From Monocercomonoides exilis (lineage: Eukaryota; Preaxostyla; Oxymonadida; Polymastigidae): a stretch of 64,000 bases of DNA. Position numbers and translations under genes: made by a program. This document shows, one piece after another, positions 33,769 through 43,902 of the stretch (positions within the stretch are counted from its first letter, which is position 1; each line of letters begins with the position of its first letter). The stretch is taken from NCBI GenBank assembly GCA_001643675.2, contig LSRY02000040.1, positions 276,001 to 340,000 on the forward strand, read 5' to 3'. A model generated the notes under the pieces. The model saw nothing but the letters and a program-made list of their open reading frames with translations, was not told where the DNA came from and did not search any database.

Positions 33769-34845
33769 ATGTCATTGTCACAAAGAATGTTCACAAAAAC
33801 ACCTATTTGTGAACTCAACGATATATTTTCGGATGAAATGAGTGCATGGAAATTGTATTTCGAAAATGTGCTGGAAGGAGAAGCTCCAAAATGCAGACAT
33901 GATAAATGCAAAATGATATTCACATCTGGAGGGAAATATTACAAATATTGGAGATGCGGAAAATGTGGCAAAAAATAGTCAGTTTTAAAAAACACTTTTT
34001 TGGAAAATTCGAAAATACCACTGAGAAAAATCTTGATGATTGTTTTATATTATTTCATTGGTATATCAGCCGCACACATTGGTGAACTGCTTGAATAAGA
34101 AAAATCACAATTCATAATTGGACGAATGTTATTCGAGTCAGATGCACATCAATATGGAACGAAAATCAAGCCATCATAGGATGGCTGGGAAGAATTGTGG
34201 AGATTAATGAAGTTGTTTGGATGTGCAGAAAGTTTGGGCAAAGGATAAAGAAGAGTTAAATTTGTATATTTGGAACTGTGGAAAGGAAACCAGAGGGATG
34301 AGCAAGAAAGAATTTTGTAATAATCTTGCCAAATAGGAAGGCAGAGACATTTGTTCCAATAATACGAGCCAAAATTCTTCCTGAAACTTGGATGATGAGC
34401 GATGAATGGAAGGCTTATGCTGGATTGAAGGATTATTGTTTCGCTCATGATACTGTCTGTCACAAGCGAGAATTCAAAAAGTGAAATTAAACATGCCTGC
34501 ACAAACACAGTCGAAGTTTTGTGGATTAATTTACGGAAAATTTTTCAAAGTTTTGGATGAAGAAAAAAGTATCTTGGTGACTATTTATCTATGTGGCTGG
34601 TCAGAAGAAACTTACAAATACAATAAGAGGATCTGATAAAGGAAATCGTCTTCGATAAAACAGAAAAAGAAAACGAATTGAATGAATCTGAAAGTGAAGA
34701 AAGTGACTCGACAGAATCAGTGCCAGAATCTGATATATTAGATAAAAATGAAATTCTTCAAATGACAGAATTTTAAGAATCAGATTCACTTGGAGCTGGG
34801 GACAGTGCAAGTGCATCAGAATTTGACCCCATGGAAGTTGATTAA
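33769..34845 (+). pseudogene. Merlin/ISXO2-like DDE transposase, degenerate
   Basis: It starts with MSLSQRMFTKTPICELND and an N-terminal zinc-ribbon-type motif (CRHDKCKMIF ... YWRCGKCGKK, residues about 43-69). After a stop it continues KNTFLENSKIPLRKILMIV, then, in shifted frames, VIILPNRKAETFVPIIRAKI and MMSDEWKAYAGLKDYCFAHD (catalytic-Asp region with a conserved SDEW and H..V.HK..F signature). The last block is ACTNTVEVLWINLRKIFQSF and YLSMWLVRRN, then an acidic tail ending FDPMEVD. That order is the ISXO2/Merlin transposase layout. Several stops and at least two frameshifts make it a pseudogene. Confidence 0.7.
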
Positions 34846-35510
34846 TTAATTATAATTAAAATTTTTCATTTTTGAAAATTCGTTCACCCATTTTTTCCTC
34901 AATTTTTCAATTTTTTATTTTTGACTTTTCTGTCAACTTCAGCACATCTCTGATGCATGAAAACATGATGTCTGTTATTAACATTACTCTTATATTTATT
35001 TCACAAAAAATAGACTATTCCCAATATTATTTTGTCTTGTAAGAAAAAATTTCTGGATGAAAAAACCAACTCGCATTCAAAATGTTGAAACCTAATATAA
35101 AATAACAGTGACAGAAATAAATAAACATAAATAGAAAATTTCACAAATCTAAATATAAAGTAATAAAAATAAAAAATTAAAAAAAAAAAACAAAAACAAA
35201 AAAATTTAAACTTATTTCTAAAAAACTATTGAATAAATGAAGCTGAAAACAAACGTTTGAACAACAAGAATGATTAGCAAAACATTGAAAATCCAAAAAA
35301 CAAAAAACAAAAATATCATTTGAAATGTTAAAGAACTCAAAATATCATAATATCAACAAGAAAAAACTCTTCGAATGATGAACATATTTAAAATTTCAAT
35401 AAAGCAAACTGATATTTGATAGAATATTGCATGAACAAACAATAATCATAATCAAACTTATCACATAATTTTTGACTTTTTGACCTAAAAATAGATCTTA
35501 TCAACTCAGT
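34846..35510. other. AT-rich spacer
   Basis: Noncoding A/T-rich sequence with a poly-A/AAAAC tract near 35175-35215. No gene is visible. Confidence 0.4.
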
Positions 35511-35513
35511 TTC

Positions 35514-35606
35514 GACTAATTCATATCAAATAAGACCGACTAAATGCAAATTGATTGAGTCAAATCAAAATTATGCATTCAATTCAAAAAATCTCATTTT
35601 CCAAAA
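35514..35606 (+). repeat. segment shared upstream of three Harbinger left ends
   Basis: GACTAATTCATATCAAATAA through TCATTTTCCAAAA is shared with 58220-58310 and, inverted, with 8493-8590. A diverged version precedes copy C (43605-43700). Copy 2 at 59272 lacks it. It contains the same TGAGTCAAATC-type subterminal motifs, so it may belong to a longer form of the element. Confidence 0.55.
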
Positions 35607-35806
35607 GAACTTGATTGATTTGACTTCGTCAAATGGCATTAGATCGGTCAACATCCAATAAGATCGATCTAATGCCATTGAGACTCAGTCAAATTGGATG
35701 TGACTCAGTCACATCCGATCATTTTCATTCTGGTTGTGATGATCACTTAAAAAATAAATGTCTTATTTGTGTCATTTCACTTGCTTGTTTCTATTTTTTT
35801 TTCAAA

Positions 35807-37339
35807 ATGTCTCAATCAACTTTTTTAGACATATTTGAGAGAGTGGAAAAGAGAAATGCTATCACTGCACCAGTGCACATCACTCCTTCACCTGCAAAAA
35901 AATCTCTCATCGAATCTGCTTGCAAATATATGAAAGTTGATAAAACTCATGCATTTTTCCGACTCACCGGATTTGCTCGTTTTGAATTTGATTTGCTGTA
36001 TCAGTTTTAAAGTGAAGAAATCCCTCTTCGTCGGGGAAAAGAAAAAACAATTGAAAAATTTGAGGATCAACTCTTTCTTCTTTTGAATTTTTTGCATCTT
36101 GGATCAACATCCTTCACTCATTTTCTCGTTTCTTCTTTTTATGAAACACAAAATTCAACAATAAAATTACTTCACAGCATTGTTCAAAATATAAAAGTCA
36201 ATCTGATCGATTTGTTCATCACATTTCGACCAGACAGATTAGATGATATGAGAGATGTGGGTGTTGTGGTTGACTGCACAGTTCTTCCAATCAACAGACC
36301 AGCTGGAAGCTTGCAGTTTGGAACAAAATTCTACAGCGGGAAACATCATATCTACTGCGTGAAGGCTGAAGTTGGTGTAAACCCGCGCACCGGAACGGCC
36401 AGCACTGTCAGTTCCATTCATACAGGCTCAACACATGACTTTTCAATTTTCAAGGAGCATTTCCCACAATTCAAGGCGCAGCTTGGTGGCTCAAAGGTGC
36501 TGGCGGACTCGGCATACATCGGGGCGAGGGCTGATTTGGATGCATATATTACGAAACCTGTCGGAACTCCTCAGCTGGCATCGCGGCGAGTCATTGTTGA
36601 GCGTTATTTTGGTCGTTTGAAGACTCTCTTCGCTGTCTTTCGCCACAATTGGCCATTTCAGGTGGAAAAGATTGCTGACTACTTCATTGTTACATGCGCA
36701 CTGACAAACTTCCACATCCTTCACAACCCATTAACTGGACTTGACTGCGAAGCCAATCAGAGGTTCATCAACGAACTTTACCTAATTACAACAAGAAAAA
36801 CAGAAGCAAGGAGACTTGTCAACGATAGATATCGGGCTAAACTTAAGAATAGACTCAACCCAGAGGTCTCTCCAACTTCTAGAATAACAGTTCTGCTTGC
36901 AGAAGAAGCTGGCGTGAATTTTTATTTTTTACCCATATTATTCTTTATAACGTTTAATTTCTTCTTTTTCATATTTCAATAACCATAACTATCTTTTTCA
37001 GGTGATTCTGGTGACCAACAAACCCAAAATTGTGAAAAAGAAGAGAAAGAGGAAGAAAAAGAAGAAAAAGAAGAAAAGGAAAAGAAAAAGAAAATTTTTA
37101 TTGAAGAAAAAGAAAAAAGAAATGAAATTATTATGTTGAATAGTGAAAATGATGAAATAGAAGATGAAAGAAATTATATTGTAGGCACATGGTTCATTCC
37201 AAACCAATGGAAAATTCTTCGCCTTCTTCAACAATCTTCTTCTTCAACTTTTCCTTCTTCTTCATGTTCATCATCTGATGAAAAAAGAAAAAGAGTAAGT
37301 GAATCATCTTTTCAATCTCTTTTAGCAAATAAAAAATGA
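35807..37339 (+). pseudogene. Harbinger/DDE_4-type transposase, copy 1 (single in-frame TAA)
   Basis: Exon 1 is 35807-36911 and exon 2 is 37002-37339, 480 codons plus TGA, with one internal TAA at 36008-36010 (LLYQF-stop-SEEIPL). Residues 1-65 form the N-terminal DNA-binding-type region (MSQSTFLDIFERVEKRNAI). The catalytic core has VVVDCTVLPINRP (first Asp), GKHHIYCVKAEVGVNPRTG, GSTHDFSIFKEHF, VLADSAYIG (second Asp) and RVIVERYFGRLKTLFAVFRH (Glu). Exon 2 is Lys/Glu-rich, then a TWFIPNQW box, a Ser-rich stretch and the terminal FQSLLANKK seen in all copies. The start matches the first ATG after a stop-rich leader. The shared TAA in copy 2 means both descend from a copy already carrying it, or it is tolerated. 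Confidence 0.85.
36912..37001 (+). other. 90-bp intron with GC-AG borders
   Basis: Joining GCT-G at 36911 to GT-GAT-TCT at 37002 keeps the downstream acidic/Ser-rich frame open. A canonical GT start two bases later at 36914 would shift it. Copy D gives the same 90-bp length with GC-AG (40949-41038), and copy C has GC at the matching position. Confidence 0.55.
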
Positions 37340-37905
37340 GTTTTTTCTTATTTTTTAATATAAGCATTCACCTTCATCACATTTTTTGATAATCACAATA
37401 CACTTTTTCTGTTTCAGAAAAAATTTGTTTTTGTTATTATTAAACATACTTAAAAATATAAAAAATTTTGATTGAAAATTGTTTTAAACTCTTTGAAACT
37501 TAAAATAAAAAATGAAAAAATGAAATGAATGAAAATGAACATTTAAACAAACACGAATATGCAAATATTTAAAAATATATTCAAATAAGCTATTACTGTT
37601 GTTTTTTTTGTGAAAAAGTTGGTAATCCTTACAAAAAATACGTAAAAACTTGTTATAAATGCATAGTATTAAAAATAGATAAAAGTGAAAAAACTGATCA
37701 AAAATGGCTTTTATAATATCTAATAAACACACAAACCAAATTCTGAAACACAACTAAAAACATTGGTAAAGAAATTAACAAAACAAAAAAAGTTTAGATC
37801 ACAACACTCAAAACAAATTTAATTGATAATTCCGAAGCTGAAAACATGTGAGATTGAGGGAAATTCGATTAAAAATAGATAAATTCGATAAACCAGACAA
37901 AAATT
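37340..37905 (+). other. 3' noncoding part of Harbinger copy 1
   Basis: This noncoding stretch is conserved between copy 1 and both palindrome-arm copies, including TTAAAATATATTCAAATAAGC-like motifs and AATTCCGAAGCTGAAAACAT. It leads into the terminal hairpin at 37906. Confidence 0.6.
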
Positions 37906-37943
37906 GATTTGACTGAGTTATATTTTCGCGACTCAGTCAAATC
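37906..37943. repeat. right-end hairpin of the Harbinger elements
   Basis: GATTTGACTGAGT and ACTCAGTCAAATC form a perfect 13-bp stem around a 12-nt loop (TATATTTTCGCG). The identical hairpin ends the copies near 59216, 61558 and, inverted, 62440-62477. It is a candidate transposase-binding or cleavage structure. Confidence 0.8.
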
Positions 37944-38191
37944 AATCAAGTTTGATTTCATAGTCGGGGTGGAAACCCGAGCCAGGGAGGAAACCCGAGC
38001 CAGTGATCTTTTCATGAATAAAAATATTTTTTCCATTTTTTTGTTAAAATTTTTGAAATTGAGTTTTTATTTATGCAAAATAATAAAAAAATACAATATT
38101 TCTTCATTGCACATGTTAAAAATATTCAATTGAATTGAAAAAAAAGAAAGATAATGAAAAATAAAGAAGAATAACAAAGATCAAAAGTTGT

Positions 38192-39566
38192 TTATTTAAA
38201 AAGGTTTTCAAGCCTATCGGAAGCTCTGTAAACTGCTCCATAAGATGCACCTTCAGGAGCTTTTTTTGGCTCAATTTCGGATTGAGCCCATTCTGGAGGT
38301 GAATCTGGAAGGTGTCTGAGAATATCTTCTTTTTCATTGGCCACATTCCGCTCACTCTCCATGATGCGATAATCGTCTCTGGATAGCTTGCTGCAGCTAT
38401 TCCATTTTAAAGAACTTTCACAAAGGCTTCTCTTCTCGCAGATGCTGAAGAAACCATGCCACAATCCTTTGATTTTGAAAAAACGCGCTTCATATTGGCA
38501 AAAATGAATTGATCGTTTGATTGGAGAATGTGGGATGTATGAGATGGTAATTTTATCAAATCAATTAAGTTATATCTGCATTCTTTCTTTATATCTTCCT
38601 GAAAATGGCCAACTCCTCCGTCCATAATGAGAGCTGCATGTCAAAAATTTTCTCCAATCTGATTCTTTTTTTTCAATATTTCCGGCAGAAAATATTTTCT
38701 GAATAATTCCAGAAATAGTTTTGAAGTGAGATGTCCATTTGCAGTTGGTATAAAAACCTCAAGTGAGGTTGAAGCAAGTCTGTATTCGTGGGGAATTGTT
38801 TTTAATGGGATCAGAACTGGAGTAATATATCTGCAGCCATCCGCACTTGTCATAAATACGATGGTTGTAGAAGATGGAAGAGATGGCTCAGCAATAAAAA
38901 ATGAAGGAGTGGAAGAAGATGATGCTACCAAATCTTGCTCCGAGTCGGAAAAGGATGTTGATGTTTCGTCGATGTTAAAAATCAATTGTGGTAGAGGTTT
39001 TATTTGCTGTATATACAAATCATAACAATTAAAAAATGGATTCAAAACCATTTTGCATGTGTGCGCCACACGTCCAATTGGTAAAGCTTTAGGCTTGACC
39101 AATTCAATTTTTGGATGTCTGGTTAAAAATCTATCGATCCAATGTTTGTCCACCTTTTTTGTATCTTCATCATCTTTTCGCTTCTTCAATAACAACTCGT
39201 TGGCCTAAATAAAAAAAATCGTTAAATAAAAATATAAAAACAATGCATTGAAACCATTTGCTCTATGAATTTCTTTGTTGGATTTTTTCCACTGCGCGCC
39301 TCTTCCAATATTTGCTGTTCAAAATCATCCTCTTCTGAAATGGTAAAAAGAGTCGGTCTTCCGCACTTTCTTATTTTTCTACCTTCGTTTCTCGCTTTGA
39401 TAGCTCTTTGCAATGATCCACGTGAAATTAATTTGCACTCCTCAATTTCTTGCTCAGAAAAGTTTAAAATGTCATAGGCATATATTACTTTGATAGTATC
39501 GTCTTTCATTGAACGCATTTCACTTGTAGCCAACAGCCTGGCCAAAGAGGGTTTAACCTTCTCCAT
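38192..39566 (-). pseudogene. pogo-type DDD transposase, copy 1 (one TGA, one TAA, one frameshift)
   Basis: The start is ATG at 39566 (MEKVKPSLARLLATSEMR), matching MEKKPSLVR in copy 2. Exon 1 has the helix-turn-helix part (YAYDILNFSEQEIEE, GRPTLFTISEEDDFE). A 50-bp GT-AG intron (39254-39205) follows. Exon 2 has a CENP-B-type second DNA-binding part (DKHWIDRFLTRHPKIEL), LIFNIDETSTSFS (first Asp), ALIMDGGVGHFQED (second Asp) and SHILQSNDQFIFANMKRVFS (third Asp). A TGA at 38643-38641 and a TAA at 38409-38407 interrupt it. A one-base shift near 38340, just after SGMWP, precedes the conserved C-terminus APEGASYGAVYRAS, which ends with TAA at 38192. Confidence 0.8.
39205..39254 (-). other. 50-bp GT-AG intron in pogo copy 1
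   Basis: CAAATG|GTTTC...ATTTAG|GCCAACGAG. The same 50-bp length occurs in copy 3 (49466-49417) and, with the donor mutated from GT to GA, in copy 2 (46904-46953). Confidence 0.75.
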
Positions 39567-39843
39567 TATGATCAAAAAACTTTATTTGAAAAATTTGATC
39601 AAAGTGGCTCGGGTTTCCTCCCTAGCTCGGGTTTCCACCCAAACTAGAACTAAAACTATTTTATTTAGTCATTTGGTGTTAGATAAATCCAATACCATTT
39701 AAATGAACATAAAACAAAAATAATAAATAAAAAACTGTTTTTACAAAGTCAAAACTATTAAATTAAATCATGGGTACATTTTTGATCGTTTGAAAAAGAT
39801 GAATAAAGTGTTGCATTGTTTTTGACATTTTGAAAAGAGTGAA

Positions 39844-41404
39844 ATGATACATCAAAACAATTTAATGGATGTTCTGAAATGTGTGGAAAAAAGGAATGTC
39901 ATTCCGACACATATTCATGCAACAAAAGAAGAAAAAAGCACAACAATCATCGAAATAGCTTGTTCGAAATTTTTGGATAAGTCAACTGGGTTTTTCAGAT
40001 TGACTGGATTTTGTAGTTCTGTTTTCGACTTGTTTCTTTGTCTTCTTTCATCCTCAGCATAACCACATCGTGGAAGGGCAAAATCAATCGAATCTTTGGA
40101 TGAACAATTATTCTTGCTGCTCACTTTTCTTCATCACGGTTCAACAACACTCACACTCATATTATCATCACCTTTCTATGAAACTCAAAACGCTATTGTC
40201 CGACTTCTTCACAGTATTGTTTCTCATTTCAGAGCTCCATTGGCAGATTTGTTTTTGATATTTTATCCTGAAGTTTTGGAGGAGTCGAAAGATGTGAGAA
40301 TTGTTGTTGATTGTTCTGTCATTCCGACAAACAGACCCGGAGGAAAGCTGGAATATTGTAAAAAATATTACACAGGAATATGCCACATCTGCAACGTCAA
40401 AGTGGAGGTGGGAGTGAACCACAAGGTGGGGACAGCAAGCACAATCAGCTCCATCTTCACTGGTTTGACAAATGATTTCACTATTTTCAACGAGCACTAC
40501 ACGACATTCGAGCACAGGCTGGGAGGAACAAAGATTTTAGCTGATTCTGCTTTCATTGGAGCAAAACCAGAGCTTGAAGCCATCATCACAAAGCCAGTTG
40601 GAACTCCAGAATTGGCCACACATCGCGTTATCGTGGAAAGATTTTTCGGAAGACTCAAAACACTCTTCATTATCTTCCATCATCCATGGATTTATAAAAT
40701 GGAGTGTGTTGCAGTCTATTTTTCAGTGGCTTGCTGCCTTATAAACTTTCATATCTTGCACAATCCACTCACAAAGAAAGATGCAGAAACAAATTCATTG
40801 TTTTTGGAGGAGTTATATTCGAATTACTTGAGAAAAGTTGATGCAAAGAAGGCGGCCAATGCTTGATATTTTTCTAAAATGAAAAATAAACTTAATCCAG
40901 TAAATACCCTGACACCCACAATAACTACAATTTTGGGAGAAATTGGAGGCTTATCTTTCACTTTCATACCATTATTTTTTATTTTCTTTTTCTATTTTTT
41001 AATTTTTATAATCATTTTTCCGTATTTTTTTATTTTAGATGCTTCTGATGATGATCTGAGGGCGTACGAAGCAGAAATAGCAAAAGAAAGAAGAGAAAGA
41101 GTGAACTGCGAAGTTTTAGAACAAAGAAGTTAGCAAAGGGAACAGGTTTTGGAAAAAGAAAGAAAAGATTTTGATGAAAATCAAAATTGTGATAATTCAC
41201 AAGCTTGGCACCTTCCGCAACAATACAAATCGATAAGTATTTTTTTCTCCATCTTCAACTCAACCTTTTCCTTCATTTTCACAAACACAACCTTCTTCTT
41301 CCTTTTCATCATCATCCTTATCTACTGCTTCTTCTTCCTCTTCTGTAGATTCAAAACAAAATAAACCCCCATCTGTTCTCCAATCGTTGCTGAATAAAAA
41401 GTGA
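39844..41404 (+). pseudogene. Harbinger/DDE_4-type transposase, copy D
   Basis: It starts MIHQNNLMDVLKCVEKRNVI at 39844. One frame runs to 40868, with TAA at 40060 and TGA at 40864. Core motifs are VVDCSVIPTNRPGG, CNVKVEVGVN, GLTNDFTIFNEHY, ILADSAFIGA and RVIVERFFGRLKTLFIIFHH, so the Asp-Asp-Glu residues are present. Altered residues (CHI for HHI in the His motif, TND for THD) suggest drift. A 90-bp GC-AG intron (40949-41038) leads to an acidic DASDDDLRAYEAEIAKE exon with a TAG at 41131, a frame change and the terminal QSLLNKK-TGA. No clear TIRs were found around this copy. Confidence 0.75.
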
Positions 41405-42069
41405 TAGTCATTGAAATTTTATTTGAATTCTTTTTTCTTCCATCTCTCTTTTTAATAATCTCTATTAATTAATATTTCCAACTCTGAATTTATTTTTTTT
41501 AATGAAAAACAAAAATTGTGTTTATTTATAAAATTTCTATGTATTTGTTAATTTTCAATACAAAACATACACCAAAAATTATTCAAAATGAGAATTTTAG
41601 CAATCAAATTAATAATTTTTCAAACGAAACAAAAATTTTTGAATTCAAAATGAAAAATAAATTTAAATTAAAAAATTTCAATATTTTTCAAAATTTTTAT
41701 TCAATTATTGAACATTTGACAAAATTATCAGTTCTCATTTTTTATTTCCATAAACTTTCTTCAATATATTATAAAAAAAATATATTTGATGAATAGTTCG
41801 AATATTTGTAGTGAATAATTTTTCTGATGTGATAAATCTCTGTTGATGTTAAATGGAATATTTTCTTAAAGAAGTTATGAAATCAAAAATTTTATTATTA
41901 GAACGTTTTTGGATTAAAAAAGTGTTGAATACGTTATTAAAAAATTGTTTTCGAAAGAAAAATAAAGTGAAGAAAAGAAAACAATAAAAAGAAAAACTTC
42001 ACTGTTCTGAATAAAAAATATAAACAAATTGAAGTTTAATCAACTCCAAGATCAAAGTTTTTTTCTTGT
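41405..42069. other. AT-rich spacer
   Basis: Asn/Lys/Phe-rich short frames only. It is probably the 3' flank of copy D and the 5' edge of the mariner relic. Confidence 0.35.
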
Positions 42070-43405
42070 TCAGAAAGTTGTTTTTGATATAATATATGAA
42101 TCAGTGATCTCTGTTATTGTAGAAGTCTGCTCCTCTGTGTCTTGTGAAAAAAATGTTTTTGCTTGTTGCTGGTTGAATAGTGTTGAAGCTGGAACAATAT
42201 CTGAAGATGAAGAAGCTGATTCATAAGGAACAATTTGGTTTTCGCTATTGTCTTCAGTGATTTCTTCTTCTTTCAATTCATTATAATCAGAAATCAATCT
42301 GTTGTATGAATCGCACAAGTCTTTTCATTGTTGAGCTAATGGAATGAAATGTAATTGTTCATATTTTATACACCTATCAACATCTTTTCTTTTTGTTATT
42401 TCCACCGAATCTGCAAGAAACATGACAAGCTGAGCGCTTGTGTGAATGTTTGCAGATATCTTCAATCGTGACTTCAAAATTCCGAACACATATTCAATTG
42501 GATTCAGCTCGCAACTGTTTGGAGCAGTGTGAAGTGTTTGATAATTCTTTGACGCAATGAGATTTCTAACATTTTCTGTTTTGTGCAATCCATCGTTGTC
42601 CAAAACGAATACACATGATTCAGATTTGAACGGTTTCAATTTTGCCATCAATGAAAGAGAAATTCTTGAAAGATATCTTCATTAAAGCTCCCTTCAACAA
42701 ATGTTTCATGCGGAATTCCAAGTAATTCGTTAAAAGCTGTTATAGCAGCAACAGTTTCAACTTTTGATTTTTCTCTGAACTGGATACATCTTGTTCCGAC
42801 TGGAGATCTTCTTTCTGTTAGAAATTCTAATGTTTTAAATCCTGTCTCATCAATGAAAATCATAATTCTTCCTTCAGCTCAGTTTTGCATGTTCTTTCTA
42901 ACATATTCATTTCGTTGTTCTATTGTGGCAGGACAAGCTCTTGCATTTTCATTTTTGCTCAACATTTTCATTGTAAACTTTGGACATCCATGTTTAATCA
43001 TTTTGTTTGATTTTGTATGTCTGGTTATTGTCGAAATTGAAGGCATTGACTTACAAAGATCTGACACAGATTCTGATAATTCTCGTGCAGTCATTGTAGG
43101 GTTTTCAAGGATCATCTTTGCCATTTTCTTTGATGCGTCTGATGTTATTCTTCATAAACATGCCCTCCTCGTGGTTTAGGTGGTTGAATTTCATTAACAA
43201 TTCTTGTATCGATGGCAATACTTCCGTTTTATTTTTTCGATAATTCCAACAACTTCTTTCCTTCCTTTTTGTCTTGCTTCAATATATTCCTCATATTTTC
43301 TGTTAATTGTACGTAAGGCTTTTGAATCTTTTTTGGATTAGGTGGGTTTGTTGTTGGACGTCCTCTTTTACTCTTTTTATTTTGGAACTCAATTTTAGGA
43401 AGCAT
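42070..43405 (-). pseudogene. Tc1/mariner-type (DD34E) transposase, degenerate
   Basis: The start is ATG at 43405 (MLPKIEFQNKKSKRGRPTTN). A helix-turn-helix region with PPKPRGG follows, then a second one (MTARELSESVSDLCKSMPSI). The catalytic blocks are IMIFIDETGFK (first Asp), VFVLDNDGLHKTENV (second Asp) and APNSCELNPIEYVFGILK (Glu), with exactly 34 residues between the second Asp and the Glu. Frame changes occur near 43200 and 42650, and in-frame TGAs lie just before the IMIFIDE block and at 42327. A Ser/Glu-rich tail reaches 42070. The family is DDE_3 (IS630/Tc1/mariner). I found no TIR/TA pair, and it lies between two Harbinger copies. Confidence 0.8.
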
Positions 43406-43902
43406 CACATCAACATTATGATTCGAATCAGAAGAAGAGATGTTGAAAATAAACAATAAATACTTTAAACAATCAAAAAAAGAATTCACATACATGTTGA
43501 ATTTCGAAGATCTCCCAACAAGGAAGAGAGTTTGAAAAATTAAGTCAACATCTTGATCGTTATTGACAAATAATTGTTTTCAAAAAAGATCAAAAAATTA
43601 TCTATTCAAATCAGATTTGATTAAGTCAAATCAAATAAGATTGACTAAATGCAAATTTTTTGAGTCAAATCAAAAATATGCACTCAATTTGAAAAGTTCA
43701 ACTAGAAATTCATTGATGTTTTTTAATTTATTTTCCTTTACTTAATCTCGAAACAAAGAGTTGGAGAAAATTAGAAAAAGTTCGAATCATATAAATTTGT
43801 TTGAGACACATCCGATAGTTGAATAAATGGGAACTCGATCCTAAGAAATTATATTCAAAAAATGGGAAATATTGATCCATTAACAACGTTTGTTTTTCGC
43901 TA
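43406..43902. other. left end region of Harbinger copy C
   Basis: At 43605-43700 the sequence GACTAAATGCAAATTTTTTG with AGTCAAATCAAA motifs matches the outer segment of copy 1 (35514-35606), so copy C's left terminus probably lies near 43600. The rest is noncoding. Confidence 0.5.

Larger units (their letters stand above)
35607..37952 (+). mobile_element. Harbinger/DDE_4-type element, copy 1 (best preserved)
   Basis: The left end GAACTTGATTGATTTGACTT and right end AGTCAAATCAATCAAGTT are inverted repeats of about 18 bp, each joined to strong hairpins. The element carries an almost intact two-exon transposase gene. No target duplication is visible here because both flanks are repetitive and a pogo element lies 8 bp beyond the right end. 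It closely matches copies at 59272-61605 and 62430-64000. Confidence 0.8.
37963..39644 (-). mobile_element. pogo-type element, copy 1, with complete ends
   Basis: The ends are inverted repeats of about 43 bp containing a doubled motif GGAAACCCGAGCC. The left has GGGTGGAAACCCGAGCCAGG and the right, on the minus strand, GGGTGGAAACCCGAGCTAGG. TA lies immediately outside each end (37961-37962 and 39645-39646), the expected target duplication. The 1,682-bp element encodes one two-exon transposase on the minus strand. Confidence 0.85.

Noticed and set aside
35807-36010. Bacterial IS5-type contamination for the DDE_4 transposases
   Set aside because: Copies carry introns, long AT-rich noncoding ends and a Ser/Lys-rich tail, and lie next to a eukaryotic tRNA gene, so a eukaryotic element is more likely.
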